From NCBI GenBank assembly GCA_017551405.1, contig JAFZLP010000056.1, positions 1 through 14,262 of the forward strand: DNA of 14,262 nucleotides. Direction: 5' to 3'. The DNA comes from Bacteroidales bacterium (GTDB lineage: Bacteria > Bacteroidota > Bacteroidia > Bacteroidales > UBA932). A model generated the notes under the pieces. The model did no database searches, had not been told where the DNA came from, and saw only the letters and a program-made list of their open reading frames with translations. The translations under genes were made by a program, and so were the position numbers. Positions 7,344-14,262 of the stretch are shown here, in pieces; positions within the stretch are counted from its first letter, which is position 1; every line of letters starts with the position of its first letter.

Positions 7344-8432
7344 TTACTTGTTGTAGTTCGGGGCGGGCTTGGCGATGGTGAGGTCGTGGGGATGGTTCTC
7401 GACGACTCCGTTCGAAGTGATGCGGACGAACGTGGCTTGCCTGAGGGTTTCGAGGTTCTGGGCCCCGCAGTAGCCCATGCCGCTGCGAAGACCGCCAATC
7501 AGCTGGTAGATGACGTCTCCGACCGGGCCTTTGTAGGGCACCCTGCCGACTATTCCTTCAGGCACGAGCTTCATGGCACCGGTCTGGAAATAGCGGTCTT
7601 TCGAGCCCGCCTCCATGGCGTCGATACTGCCCATGCCTCGGTAAATCTTGAATTTCTTGCCGTTCTTGAAGTCTTCGAAGATCTCGCCGGGGGCTTCCGC
7701 GGTGCCGGCGAACATGCTGCCGCACATCACGCAGTCGGCTCCGGCCGCAAAGGCCTTCACCAGGTCGCCGCTGTAGCGCAGGCCGCCGTCGGCTATGATG
7801 GGGACTCCGCTGCCTTCGGCCGCCTTGGCGCAGTCGTAGATGGCGGTGAGCTGGGGGACTCCCACACCCGCCACCACGCGGGTGGTGCAGATGCTGCCGG
7901 GGCCTATGCCCACCTTGACGGCGTCGGCGCCGTTCTCTATCAGGCATCTGGTGGCCTGGGCGGTGGCTACGTTGCCCACCACGACGTCGAGGTCGGGGAA
8001 GGCCGCCTTGACCTTGCGCAGGGCCTTGATCACGCCCCGGCTGTGTCCGTGGGCGGAATCGAGCACTACAGCATCGACACCGGCTTCCTTCAGGGCCGCA
8101 GCCCTTTCCAGGACATCTCCGGTGATGCCGAGAGCTGCGGCGACCAAGAGGCCCTGGACGCGGACCTGGGCCACCTGTGCGGCCTGGTCTTCAATGGACA
8201 TGTTCTTATGAATAACCCCTATTCCACCTTCCTTTGCAAGAGCCGTGGCCATAGGGGCTTCAGTGACTGTGTCCATCGCAGCTGATACTATCGGCAGCTC
8301 GACACTGATATTTCTGGAGAATTTGCTTTTGAGGGAAACTTCCCTTGGAAGTACTTCGGACCACGCCGGGACCAGAAGTACGTCGTCGAAAGTGAGACCT
8401 TCCTGTACGATTCTTTCCTGGATAAAAGACAT
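7344..8432 (-). CDS. guaB: IMP dehydrogenase lacking the CBS (Bateman) module
   Basis: Oxidises IMP to XMP with NAD+, the committed step toward GMP. The 362 residues have the full catalytic barrel: [18 protein letters not shown] at the start, the Cys loop [11 protein letters not shown] with catalytic Cys182, [17 protein letters not shown], the Arg280-Tyr281 dyad in GSKDRYFQ, the bacterial flap [12 protein letters not shown], and [12 protein letters not shown]. These flap features separate it from GMP reductase, which has a similar length. What is missing is the two-CBS domain: [17 protein letters not shown] (75-91) runs almost straight into [10 protein letters not shown] (95-104), where usual enzymes of about 490 residues carry some 120-130 more. 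No frame break is visible. It heads the salvage and transport operon and is divergent from the GDSL hydrolase gene. Confidence 0.95.
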   Translation of the reverse strand: MSFIQERIVQEGLTFDDVLLVPAWSEVLPREVSLKSKFSRNISVELPIVSAAMDTVTEAPMATALAKEGGIGVIHKNMSIEDQAAQVAQVRVQGLLVAAALGITGDVLERAAALKEAGVDAVVLDSAHGHSRGVIKALRKVKAAFPDLDVVVGNVATAQATRCLIENGADAVKVGIGPGSICTTRVVAGVGVPQLTAIYDCAKAAEGSGVPIIADGGLRYSGDLVKAFAAGADCVMCGSMFAGTAEAPGEIFEDFKNGKKFKIYRGMGSIDAMEAGSKDRYFQTGAMKLVPEGIVGRVPYKGPVGDVIYQLIGGLRSGMGYCGAQNLETLRQATFVRITSNGVVENHPHDLTIAKPAPNYNK

Positions 8433-8449
8433 ACTTTACTTCAGTTTTG

Positions 8450-8457
8450 CAAAGGTA
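8450..8457 (-). promoter_or_regulatory. Predicted -7 box (TACCTTTG) of the guaB operon
   Basis: The minus strand reads TACCTTTG, an exact TAnnTTTG match, 17 nt upstream of the guaB start codon. No convincing -33 TTTG was found at the expected distance. As the 140-bp gap to the divergent GDSL gene holds the only substantial upstream space for the five-gene block, this is its likely main promoter. Confidence 0.55.
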
Positions 8458-8560
8458 AGCAAAAAATAATTCAGGGCAGGCACCGGCCATGCACTTTTTC
8501 AACAAATTTATGAACAATCCGATGTGTAAAAATAATTGTGGCCGGCATCCATTTATTTGC

Positions 8561-8568
8561 TATCTTTA
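8561..8568 (+). promoter_or_regulatory. Predicted -7 box (TATCTTTA) before the GDSL hydrolase gene
   Basis: TATCTTTA matches TAnnTTTG at all but the last base and ends 4 nt before the chosen ATG. A TTG at 8536-8538 lies about 22 bp upstream, near the expected -33 position. If active, the transcript would be leaderless or nearly so, and would also carry purA, which begins 13 bp after this gene. Confidence 0.45.
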
Positions 8569-8572
8569 CGCT

Positions 8573-9226
8573 ATGAAAACAAAAGCACTGTTCATTGTTT
8601 CGATGCTGTTCTGCTGCCTCGGCGCATTTGCGCAGAACGCCGATTTCCCTAACGCAAAACGATACGAAGAAGAAAACGCGGCTGTCACCGTAAGGCCCAG
8701 GGCAGTCCTTCTGGGCGATTCCATCACCCAGATCTGGAAAGATGCCGATCCCGACTTCTTCACCGACAACAACTTCCTGGACCGCGGCATCTCCGGCCAG
8801 TGCACCGCGCAGATCCTCTGCCGCATGCGCACCGACGTCATCGCCCTGCGTCCCAAGTATGTGGTCATTCTCGCCGGCATCAACGACGTTGGCCTCAACA
8901 CCGGCGCTTCGCGTCCCAAGGAAATCGTGGAAAACATAATCAGCATGTGCGAGCTGGCCAAGGCCAACCACATCAAGCCCGTCCTGTGCGCCCTCACGCC
9001 CTCCACCTATATCGGATGGCGTCCCGAAGCCGGAGATGTCACCGAAACGGTGAAGGACATCAACGCCAAGCTGCAGGCATACGCTAAGGCCAAGCATATC
9101 AAGTTCATAGACTATTTCGAGGGCCTGGATTTCACGGCCAACGGTCCCTATACCCACGACAACGTGCATCCCAATGCCGCCTGTTTCAAGATAATGGGCG
9201 AAATCCTTTTAAAGAATCTGAAATAA
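8573..9226 (+). CDS. Secreted GDSL/SGNH-family hydrolase
   Basis: A 217-residue esterase-type protein of the SGNH superfamily, exported from the cytoplasm by a signal peptide (MKTKALFIVSMLFCCLGAFA, cut before QNADFP). All four SGNH blocks are present: LLGDSIT with nucleophile Ser50, RGISGQ with Gly74, AGIND with Asn104, and THDNVHPN with Asp196 and His199. The family includes acylhydrolases, lysophospholipases and carbohydrate acetylesterases, with the closest look to the platelet-activating-factor acetylhydrolase-like group; the substrate cannot be told. I chose the second in-frame ATG because it puts the signal peptide at the N-terminus and just after a -7 box; the upstream ATG at 8489 would add 28 unlikely residues. 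It sits 13 bp before purA, so it may be in the same transcript, with no obvious link to purines. Confidence 0.9.
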   Translation: MKTKALFIVSMLFCCLGAFAQNADFPNAKRYEEENAAVTVRPRAVLLGDSITQIWKDADPDFFTDNNFLDRGISGQCTAQILCRMRTDVIALRPKYVVILAGINDVGLNTGASRPKEIVENIISMCELAKANHIKPVLCALTPSTYIGWRPEAGDVTETVKDINAKLQAYAKAKHIKFIDYFEGLDFTANGPYTHDNVHPNAACFKIMGEILLKNLK

Positions 9227-9239
9227 CCAGTACCAGTAT

Positions 9240-10520
9240 ATGGCAAAATTAGACGTGGTTCTCGGCCTCCAGTGGGGAGATGAAGGAAAAGGCAAGATAG
9301 TAGACGTGCTCGCAGGCAGGTATCCTGCCGTAGCCAGGTTCCAGGGCGGTCCCAACGCGGGCCATTCCCTCCTGTTCGAAGGCCGTCATTTCACGGCGAG
9401 GAGCCTGCCGTCCGGCATCTTCCGCAAAGGCTGCATCAACCTTATCGGCGGGGGCGTGGTGCTCGATCCGATTGAATTCCGTGAGGAATGCGGCCAGGCT
9501 TTGGAGCTCGGGGCCGATGCCCGCGAAAGGCTTGTGATCAGCCGCAAGGCCACCCTCATCCTTCCCACCCACCGCCTTCTCGACGCCGCAAACGAGTGGG
9601 CGGCGGCCAAAGGCAAGAAGATAGGCTCCACCCTCAGGGGCATAGGTCCTGCCTATACCGATAAAATCGCGCGCGTATCCCTGCGCGCGGGAGACATCTT
9701 CCGGTCCGACTTCGTGGATATGTGGAAGGCCCTCAAGGCCTCCCATGTGGCCCGCATCAAGGCAATCGGATTCGAATGCGATCCCGACGCCGCCGACGCC
9801 GAGTTCCTGGAAGCGGTGGAGTTCCTCCGCGGCTTCCGGATGGTGAACGGCGCATATTTCGTGAACGACCTGCTGTCTTCCGGCAAAACCATGCTGGCGG
9901 AGGGCGCCCAGGGCTCCATGCTCGACGTGGACCACGGCTCCTATCCGTTCGTCACGTCGTCCAACACCTGTATCGGTGGAGTGTGCACCGGTCTGGGTGT
10001 GGCGCCCGGCCGTATCGGAAGGGTGTTCGGCGTGTTCAAGGCCTACTGCACCCGCGTGGGCGAAGGCCCGTTCCCCACTGAACTGTTCGACGAAACGGGC
10101 GCGGCCATCCGTGCCGCCGGCCATGAATTCGGAGCCGTGACCGGCCGTCCGAGGCGCACCGGCTGGCTCGATCTGGTGGCGCTCAAATACGCCGTGATGG
10201 TGAACGGCGTCACCGACCTCATAATGATGAAAGCCGACTGCCTGGACAGCTTCGAGAGCATCAAGGTCTGCACGGCCTACAAGCTTGGAGACACCGTCAT
10301 AAACGAAGTCCCCGCCGAAACCGACGCTCCGGTGGAACCTGTGTATACCGAATTCAAGGGCTGGCACTGCCACCTCCAGGGCGTCACCGATCCGGCGAGC
10401 CTGCCCAAGGAGTTCAACGACTATGTGGCTTTCCTTGAAAAAGAGATCGGCGTGCCCATCCGGATAGTCTCGCTTGGCCCCGACCGCGACACCATTATCG
10501 AGTATCAGAAACCGGTGTAA
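9240..10520 (+). CDS. purA: Adenylosuccinate synthetase
   Basis: Makes adenylosuccinate from IMP, aspartate and GTP, the first step from IMP to AMP, in the cytoplasm. The 426 residues match the family. Landmarks are GLQWGDEGKGKIVDVL (9-24) with catalytic Asp14, FQGGPNAGHS (34-43) with catalytic His42, IGSTLRGIGPAY, EGAQGSMLDVDHGSYPFVTS, GVFKAYCTRVGEGPFPTE, GRPRRTGWLDLVALKY and the GTP-site region near LIMMKADCLDSF. The ARSLPSGIF variant is typical of Bacteroidales PurA. It directly follows the GDSL gene by 13 bp without a promoter box in between. Its last 16 bp overlap the last 16 bp of the opposing purB gene, which performs the next step. With no terminator seen after it, transcription may continue antisense into purB. 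Confidence 0.98.
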   Translation: MAKLDVVLGLQWGDEGKGKIVDVLAGRYPAVARFQGGPNAGHSLLFEGRHFTARSLPSGIFRKGCINLIGGGVVLDPIEFREECGQALELGADARERLVISRKATLILPTHRLLDAANEWAAAKGKKIGSTLRGIGPAYTDKIARVSLRAGDIFRSDFVDMWKALKASHVARIKAIGFECDPDAADAEFLEAVEFLRGFRMVNGAYFVNDLLSSGKTMLAEGAQGSMLDVDHGSYPFVTSSNTCIGGVCTGLGVAPGRIGRVFGVFKAYCTRVGEGPFPTELFDETGAAIRAAGHEFGAVTGRPRRTGWLDLVALKYAVMVNGVTDLIMMKADCLDSFESIKVCTAYKLGDTVINEVPAETDAPVEPVYTEFKGWHCHLQGVTDPASLPKEFNDYVAFLEKEIGVPIRIVSLGPDRDTIIEYQKPV

Positions 10521-11836
10521 GACTCCGGCGTGACGGCCCTCATTTCGGCTTTGACGCTTTCGGGAACATCCAGCGAGTCGATGAAGGCCCTGACACTTTC
10601 CTTCGAGATGCCCTCGCCCGTCCGGGTGAGGGCTTTCAGCGTCTCGTAAGGCTTGGGATAGCCCTCGCGGCGGAGTATGGTCTGGAGGGCTTCCGCCACC
10701 ACGGCCCAGTTGCGGTCGAGGTCGGCTTCAATGGCCTTGCGGTTGAGGATGAGCTTGCCCAGGCCCTTCTTGATGGAGGCCAGAGCTGTCATGCCATGGC
10801 CGAAGGGAACTCCCATGTTGCGGAGGACGGTGGAGTCGGTGAGGTCTCTCTGGAGCCGCGATACCGGCAGCTTGAGACTCAGGAAAGTGAGCACCGCGTC
10901 TGCCATTCCGAGGTTGCCCTCGGCGTTCTCGAAATCGATGGGGTTGACCTTGTGGGGCATTGCGGAGGAACCGACTTCGCCGGCCACCACTTTCTGGTGG
11001 AAATACTCCATTGAAATGTAGGTCCAGATGTCCCTGCATAAGTCGATGAGTATTACGTTGATACGCCTTACCGCATCGAATATGGCGGCAAGCCCGTCGT
11101 AGTGCTCTATCTGGGTGGTGGGATATGAACGCCTGAGGCCGAGACCGCTCACGAATGCGTCGGCGAATGAGTTCCAGTCAACTGCCGGGTAGGCCACCTT
11201 GTGGGCGTTCATGCCACCGGTGGCGCCGCCGAACTTGGCGGGATAGGGGAGCGACTCGAGTATGCCGGTCTGCTCCCTGAGCCTGGCGGTGAAAACCTCC
11301 AGTTCCTTGCCCACCCTGGTGGGCGTGGCGGGCTGGCCGTGGGTGTGAGCCAGCATCGGCACGTCCTTCCACTCCTGCGCAAGCGCCTCGAGACTGGCCG
11401 TAACTTCCTTCAGGGCAGGGAGATACACCTTCTCCACAGCCTCCTTGAGCATGAGCGGCTGGGCGGTGTTGTTGATGTCCTGCGAGGTGAGCCCGAAATG
11501 GATGAATTCGGCCTTTCCGTCAAGCCCGAATCCTGCCAGATGCTCTTTGATCCAGTACTCCACGGCCTTGACGTCGTGGTTGGTGGTGCGCTCGATTTCC
11601 TTGACCCTTGCCGCGTCCTGCAGGGAGAACTCAGTCCAAAGCCTGTCCAGGCCTTCCGTATTGACTCCTTTGAGCTGGGGTAACGGAATGAGACACAGTG
11701 CTTTGAAATATTCAATCTCTATCCTGACACGATATCGGATAAGGGCGTATTCGCTGAAGTAATCGCGCAAGGGGGCAGTCTTGGAGGAATACCTTCCGTC
11801 CAAGGGGGAAACGGCAGTGAGCGGAGACAGTTCCAT
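10505..11836 (-). CDS. purB: Adenylosuccinate lyase
   Basis: Cleaves adenylosuccinate to AMP and SAICAR to AICAR, each with release of fumarate; it serves both the PurA branch and the PurC branch of the pathway. The 443 residues belong to the E. coli-like PurB group. Visible are MELSPLTAVSPLDGRY at the start, ERTTNHDVKAVEYWIKEHL (82-100), TSQDINNTA (117-125), THGQPATPTRVGKE (165-178) with catalytic His166, and the fumarase/aspartase signature GSSAMPHKVNPIDFENAEGN (289-308) with the Ser290/Ser291 pair. The start is set by the near-identity of MELSPLTAVSP to known PurB N-termini; an ATG 14 codons upstream is open but lies at the promoter box. It is transcribed divergently from the purC operon and converges with purA, with overlapping coding ends. 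Confidence 0.97.
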   Translation of the reverse strand: MELSPLTAVSPLDGRYSSKTAPLRDYFSEYALIRYRVRIEIEYFKALCLIPLPQLKGVNTEGLDRLWTEFSLQDAARVKEIERTTNHDVKAVEYWIKEHLAGFGLDGKAEFIHFGLTSQDINNTAQPLMLKEAVEKVYLPALKEVTASLEALAQEWKDVPMLAHTHGQPATPTRVGKELEVFTARLREQTGILESLPYPAKFGGATGGMNAHKVAYPAVDWNSFADAFVSGLGLRRSYPTTQIEHYDGLAAIFDAVRRINVILIDLCRDIWTYISMEYFHQKVVAGEVGSSAMPHKVNPIDFENAEGNLGMADAVLTFLSLKLPVSRLQRDLTDSTVLRNMGVPFGHGMTALASIKKGLGKLILNRKAIEADLDRNWAVVAEALQTILRREGYPKPYETLKALTRTGEGISKESVRAFIDSLDVPESVKAEMRAVTPESYTGF

Positions 11837-11855
11837 ATTTTGTTGAAAAGATGTG

Positions 11856-11863
11856 CAAAAATA
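11856..11863 (-). promoter_or_regulatory. Predicted -7 box (TATTTTTG) of purB
   Basis: The minus strand reads TATTTTTG, an exact TAnnTTTG match, ending 19 nt before the purB start codon. There is no good -33 TTTG; the region where it would lie is shared with the divergent purC promoter and holds an inverted repeat. Confidence 0.5.
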
Positions 11864-11879
11864 ATATTTTTCCTGCACG

Positions 11880-11893
11880 TTTCCTCATGGAAA
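11880..11893. promoter_or_regulatory. Inverted repeat TTTCC-TCAT-GGAAA between divergent purB and purC (candidate operator)
   Basis: A perfect 5-bp inverted repeat with a 4-nt spacer lies between the two predicted -7 boxes, close to their midpoint and roughly where both -33 elements should be. A second copy of the arm, ATTTCC at 11914-11919, pairs with GGAAAT at 11889-11894. The position would let one regulator control both promoters. The repeat is short and could be chance; no regulator is identified. Confidence 0.3.
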
Positions 11894-11898
11894 TGTAG

Positions 11899-11906
11899 TA
11901 ACTTCG
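11899..11906 (+). promoter_or_regulatory. Predicted -7 box (TAACTTCG) of the purCNEL operon
   Basis: TAACTTCG matches TAnnTTTG with one change (T to C at the seventh base), 20 nt before the purC start codon. No clear -33 element is visible. It is the only promoter-like sequence in the short gap before purC on this strand. Confidence 0.4.
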
Positions 11907-11926
11907 TGCTTTGATTTCCAAAAGAA

Positions 11927-12865
11927 ATGAAAGCAATAGTTAGTACCGACTTCTCTCTGCCTGGCCAGGGCGGAAAGTATGTCGGAAAAGTGCGTGATGT
12001 CTATGAGGTAGGAGAGGACCTTCTGGCCATGGTCGTAACCGACCGTATCAGCGCCTTCGACGTGGTCCTTCCCGCCGGAATACCCTACAAGGGGCAGATT
12101 CTCAACCTGATAGCCGCCAAGTTCCTGGACGCTACGTCTGACATCCTTCCCAACTGGAAGATCGCCGTTCCGAATCCTGCGGTGACGCTTGGCCTCAGGT
12201 GCGAACCCTTCAAAATCGAAATGGTTATCCGCGGATACCTGGCAGGCCACGCCTGGAGGGAGTACAAAGCCGGCAAGCGCAGCCTGTGCGGCGTCGCTCT
12301 CCCCGAGGGCATGGTTGAAAACCAGGCATTCCCCGAGCCTATAATAACCCCCACCACAAAGGCGGTCGAGGGGCACGACGAGGATATCTCCCGCGAGGAA
12401 ATCCTTGCCTACGGCCTCGCCACCGAAGAGGAGTACTCCCAGCTGGAAAGGTACACTCGGGCCATCTTCGCCAGGGGGCAGGAGATCGCAGCCTCCCGCG
12501 GGCTCATCCTGGTGGACACCAAGTATGAATTCGGCAAGAAAGACGGCAGGATAATCCTCATGGACGAGGTCCACACGCCCGATTCGTCCAGGTACTTCTA
12601 CAAAGAGGGTTACGAGGAAAGGCTCAGGAAGGGCGAACCCCAGCGCCAGCTGTCCAAGGAGTTCGTCCGCGAATGGCTCATGGCCAACGGCTTCCGCGGG
12701 CGCGAAGGGGAGAAGGTCCCCGAAATGACGCCCCAGGTCGTTGAAGGCATAACTGCCAGATACATAGAGCTCTACGAGCATATCACCGGCGAGCCCTTCC
12801 GTAAAACCGAATACTCCGCCGCAGGCATCGAACAGGATATAAAAGATTATCTGTCAAGGAAATGA
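11927..12865 (+). CDS. purC: Phosphoribosylaminoimidazole-succinocarboxamide (SAICAR) synthase
   Basis: Joins CAIR and aspartate with ATP to form SAICAR, which PurB then cleaves. The 312 residues are of the longer PurC form usual in Bacteroidales and similar to yeast Ade1, rather than the E. coli form of about 237. Visible motifs are [14 protein letters not shown] (16-29), the SAICAR signature [13 protein letters not shown] (37-49), IPYKGQ, the conserved [16 protein letters not shown] (101-116), the second signature [11 protein letters not shown] (193-203) and [12 protein letters not shown] (213-224). The gene heads a tight operon: its TGA overlaps the ATG of purN by 4 bp. It is divergent from purB, the enzyme of the following step, across a 90-bp control region. 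Confidence 0.97.
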   Translation: MKAIVSTDFSLPGQGGKYVGKVRDVYEVGEDLLAMVVTDRISAFDVVLPAGIPYKGQILNLIAAKFLDATSDILPNWKIAVPNPAVTLGLRCEPFKIEMVIRGYLAGHAWREYKAGKRSLCGVALPEGMVENQAFPEPIITPTTKAVEGHDEDISREEILAYGLATEEEYSQLERYTRAIFARGQEIAASRGLILVDTKYEFGKKDGRIILMDEVHTPDSSRYFYKEGYEERLRKGEPQRQLSKEFVREWLMANGFRGREGEKVPEMTPQVVEGITARYIELYEHITGEPFRKTEYSAAGIEQDIKDYLSRK

Positions 12866-13437
12866 CACCGATAGCAGTCTTCGTCTCAGGCAACGGTACC
12901 AACTGCGAAGCCCTTATCAGGCACTTCGGCACCTCGTCCCGGGCAAAGGTCGCGCTTGTGGTGAGCAGCAGCCCCTCCGCCTACGCCCTTGTGAGGGCGA
13001 AGAATCTCGGAGTGCCGACTGCCGTCCTTTCGAAGTCTGAACTGAACGATCCTGAGGTGGTGCTGCCGCTTCTCAGGAAGTATAAAACCAAGTGGATAGT
13101 GCTGGCGGGCTTCCTGAAGGTGGTGCCCGATTTCGTGCTCGAGGCGTATCCCGGCAAGGTGGTGAACCTGCATCCCGCGCTCCTGCCCAAATTCGGGGGC
13201 AAGGGCATGTACGGACACCACGTGCACGAAGCGGTGAAGGCCGCCGGCGAGAGCGTTACTGGCATGACGGTGCATTATGTCACCTCCCAGGTGGACGGCG
13301 GGCAGATAATCGCGCAGTTCAGCGTACCCGTCCTTCCGTCCGACACTGCCGGGGATATCGCCGAAAAGGAGCATGTCCTCGAAATGGAACATTTCCCCTC
13401 GGTAATCGAGGGACTCATAGAAGGTAAAATCAAATAA
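12862..13437 (+). CDS. purN: Phosphoribosylglycinamide (GAR) formyltransferase
   Basis: Transfers a formyl group from 10-formyl-tetrahydrofolate to GAR, giving FGAR, the substrate of the PurL encoded downstream. The 191 residues match the folate-dependent PurN family. The N-terminal loop is [12 protein letters not shown] (7-18). Catalytic residues by comparison with E. coli PurN (Asn106, His108, Asp144) are Asn102 and His104 in VNLHPALLP and Asp145 in [21 protein letters not shown] (114-126) is also typical. The gene starts within the end of purC (ATGA overlap) and is followed after 2 bp by purE, so translational coupling is likely. Confidence 0.96.
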   Translation: MTPIAVFVSGNGTNCEALIRHFGTSSRAKVALVVSSSPSAYALVRAKNLGVPTAVLSKSELNDPEVVLPLLRKYKTKWIVLAGFLKVVPDFVLEAYPGKVVNLHPALLPKFGGKGMYGHHVHEAVKAAGESVTGMTVHYVTSQVDGGQIIAQFSVPVLPSDTAGDIAEKEHVLEMEHFPSVIEGLIEGKIK

Positions 13438-13439
13438 AT

Positions 13440-13922
13440 ATGAAAGTATCAGTCATAATGGGATCTGCCAGCGACTACGAGGTTATGTCGGGTGCTGCGC
13501 AGACGCTTGCCTCGTTCGGGGTGGAGTATGAAGAAAAGGTGCTGAGCGCCCACAGGACGCCGGAACTCCTTGCGGATTATGTCAAGGGTGCCGGTGAACG
13601 CGGAGTGCGTGTGTTCATCGCCGGCGCCGGCGGCGCCGCCCACCTTGCGGGAGTGATAGCCTCCTATACCACGCTGCCGGTAATCGGCGTGCCTGTCATG
13701 ACCAAGGGCCTCGGAGGCATGGATTCCCTGCTCTCCACCGTGCAGATGCCCTCCGGCGTGCCGGTGGCTACCGTGGCCATAAACGGCGCCAAGAACGCCG
13801 CCCTCCTGGCGGTGGAGATGTTCGCCCTGTCCGATCCGGCTCTCTCGGCCCGCCTCGACGATTTCCGCCGCGAGCAGAAAGAAAAGATAAGCAAAATCAC
13901 CCTGCCCCCCGAATCGAAATGA
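13440..13922 (+). CDS. purE: N5-carboxyaminoimidazole ribonucleotide mutase, class I
   Basis: Converts N5-CAIR to CAIR, the substrate of PurC. The 160 residues show the class I pattern: IMGSASDYEVM (6-16), LSAHRTPELL (35-44) with catalytic His38, the glycine-rich AGAGGAAHLAGVIASYTTLP (61-80), and PVIGVPVMTKGLGGMDSLLS. The class II form used by animals and a few bacteria differs in this part. Class I enzymes normally work with PurK, which makes N5-CAIR; no purK is in this window. Start and end are fixed by its neighbours: 2 bp after purN and a 4-bp ATGA overlap with purL. Confidence 0.96.
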   Translation: MKVSVIMGSASDYEVMSGAAQTLASFGVEYEEKVLSAHRTPELLADYVKGAGERGVRVFIAGAGGAAHLAGVIASYTTLPVIGVPVMTKGLGGMDSLLSTVQMPSGVPVATVAINGAKNAALLAVEMFALSDPALSARLDDFRREQKEKISKITLPPESK

Positions 13923-14262
13923 CCAGGCTTCACCGTGTATTCGTAGAAAAGCGCCCGGGCTTCAGGGCTGAGGCAGAGGCGCTCCGCTCCGAGCTGGAAG
14001 AGAACCTCTCCATCGACGCCGGGAGCCTCAGGGTGCTGAATGTATATGACCTGGAAGGCTTCAGGGAAGACCTTCTGGAAAAGGCGGCATGGCGGGTTTT
14101 CGCCGAAAAGGCCACCGACGAGGTGACGGTGTCGGAAGAGGCCGGCCTCGCCGCACTCGGTCTTCCCGAAGGCGCCTCCACCCTGGCAATAGAGTATCTG
14201 CCCGGACAGTTCGACCAGCGTGCGGCTTCGGCCTGCGACTGCGTGCGCCTGCTGGATCCTTC
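13919..14262 (+). CDS. purL: Phosphoribosylformylglycinamidine (FGAM) synthase, N-terminal part
   Basis: Converts FGAR, glutamine and ATP to FGAM. The first 114 codons are present and the rest lies beyond the right edge. The protein starts MTRLHRVFVEKRPGF, includes a PurS-like N-terminal region (RVLNVYDLEGFREDLLEKA, about 38-56), and reaches EYLPGQFDQRAASACDCV, all typical of the large single-chain PurL found in Bacteroidales and Clostridia, usually about 1,200 residues. The ATG overlaps the purE stop codon by 4 bp, which also fixes the start. It closes the visible order purC-purN-purE-purL; other genes of the pathway may follow. The reading frame is open to the last base. Confidence 0.93.
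   Translation, partial: MTRLHRVFVEKRPGFRAEAEALRSELEENLSIDAGSLRVLNVYDLEGFREDLLEKAAWRVFAEKATDEVTVSEEAGLAALGLPEGASTLAIEYLPGQFDQRAASACDCVRLLDP

Noticed and set aside
8332..8345. Palindrome AGGGAA-AC-TTCCCT near the start of guaB
   Set aside because: It is inside coding sequence for a conserved stretch and about 100 bp downstream of the predicted promoter; likely chance.
7344..8432. Reading of the short guaB as a GMP reductase
   Set aside because: The Arg-Tyr dyad in DRYFQ and the distal flap GRVPYKG are those of IMP dehydrogenase; only the length resembles GuaC.
8483..8545. Inverted repeat CCGGCCA (8483-8489) and TGGCCGG (8539-8545) between guaB and the GDSL gene
   Set aside because: The arms are 7 bp and 49 bp apart, and such GC-rich words are common in this genome; I cannot tell it from chance.
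8489..8572. Alternative start of the GDSL hydrolase, 28 codons upstream
   Set aside because: It would bury the signal peptide and place the start upstream of the predicted promoter box.
8433..8572. Possible purine riboswitch or other structured leader upstream of guaB or the GDSL gene
   Set aside because: The likely leaders are only about 5-20 nt, too short for an aptamer, and no conserved riboswitch core was recognised.
9249..10373. Long minus-strand open frame (374 codons) opposite purA
   Set aside because: Composition is that of a shadow frame and no family motif is seen; purA fully explains the region. The same applies to long frames opposite guaB, purC and apt, and to the other frames inside relA.

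Overview
This window is a densely packed, GC-rich stretch of chromosome from a member of the Bacteroidota, most likely a Bacteroidales gut or rumen-type lineage. The support is the character of the PurA, PurC and PurB proteins, a DUF5020-type outer-membrane protein, and TAnnTTTG promoter boxes of the Bacteroidetes kind without obvious Shine-Dalgarno sequences. I cannot name a genus. No gap between genes exceeds about 140 bp. I see no tRNA, rRNA, mobile element, CRISPR array or sign of horizontal transfer.

The left part (1-8432) is on the minus strand. Read in the direction of transcription, it starts with a five-gene block: guaB (IMP dehydrogenase), a UraA-type nucleobase permease, apt (adenine phosphoribosyltransferase), a DUF5020/Tsx-like outer-membrane protein, and an AzgA/PbuG-type purine permease. 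Gaps within it are 3-37 bp, and a strong hairpin plus U-tract terminator follows the last gene. A separate promoter then drives a RelA/SpoT-family (p)ppGpp synthetase followed by uvrB, which runs off the left edge.

The right part is mainly de novo purine synthesis. On the plus strand a secreted GDSL/SGNH hydrolase sits directly before purA. purB is on the minus strand, and its 3' end overlaps the 3' end of purA by 16 bp. From a 90-bp region shared with purB, the plus-strand operon purC-purN-purE-purL begins, with 4-bp overlaps or a 2-bp gap between genes. purL runs off the right edge.

Together the genes form a purine hub. They cover uptake across both membranes (proposed), salvage of adenine to AMP, the IMP branch points to AMP (purA, purB) and to XMP (guaB), several steps of IMP synthesis, and the alarmone enzyme that consumes GTP/GDP and ATP. 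Two proteins are altered in regulatory or catalytic parts. GuaB lacks the whole Bateman (two-CBS) module. The RelA/SpoT protein keeps its synthetase residues but has substitutions at four of the key hydrolase positions. These two changes, the OM-protein/permease pairing and the purB/purC control region are the points most worth following up. I found no clearly new defence or mobile system.
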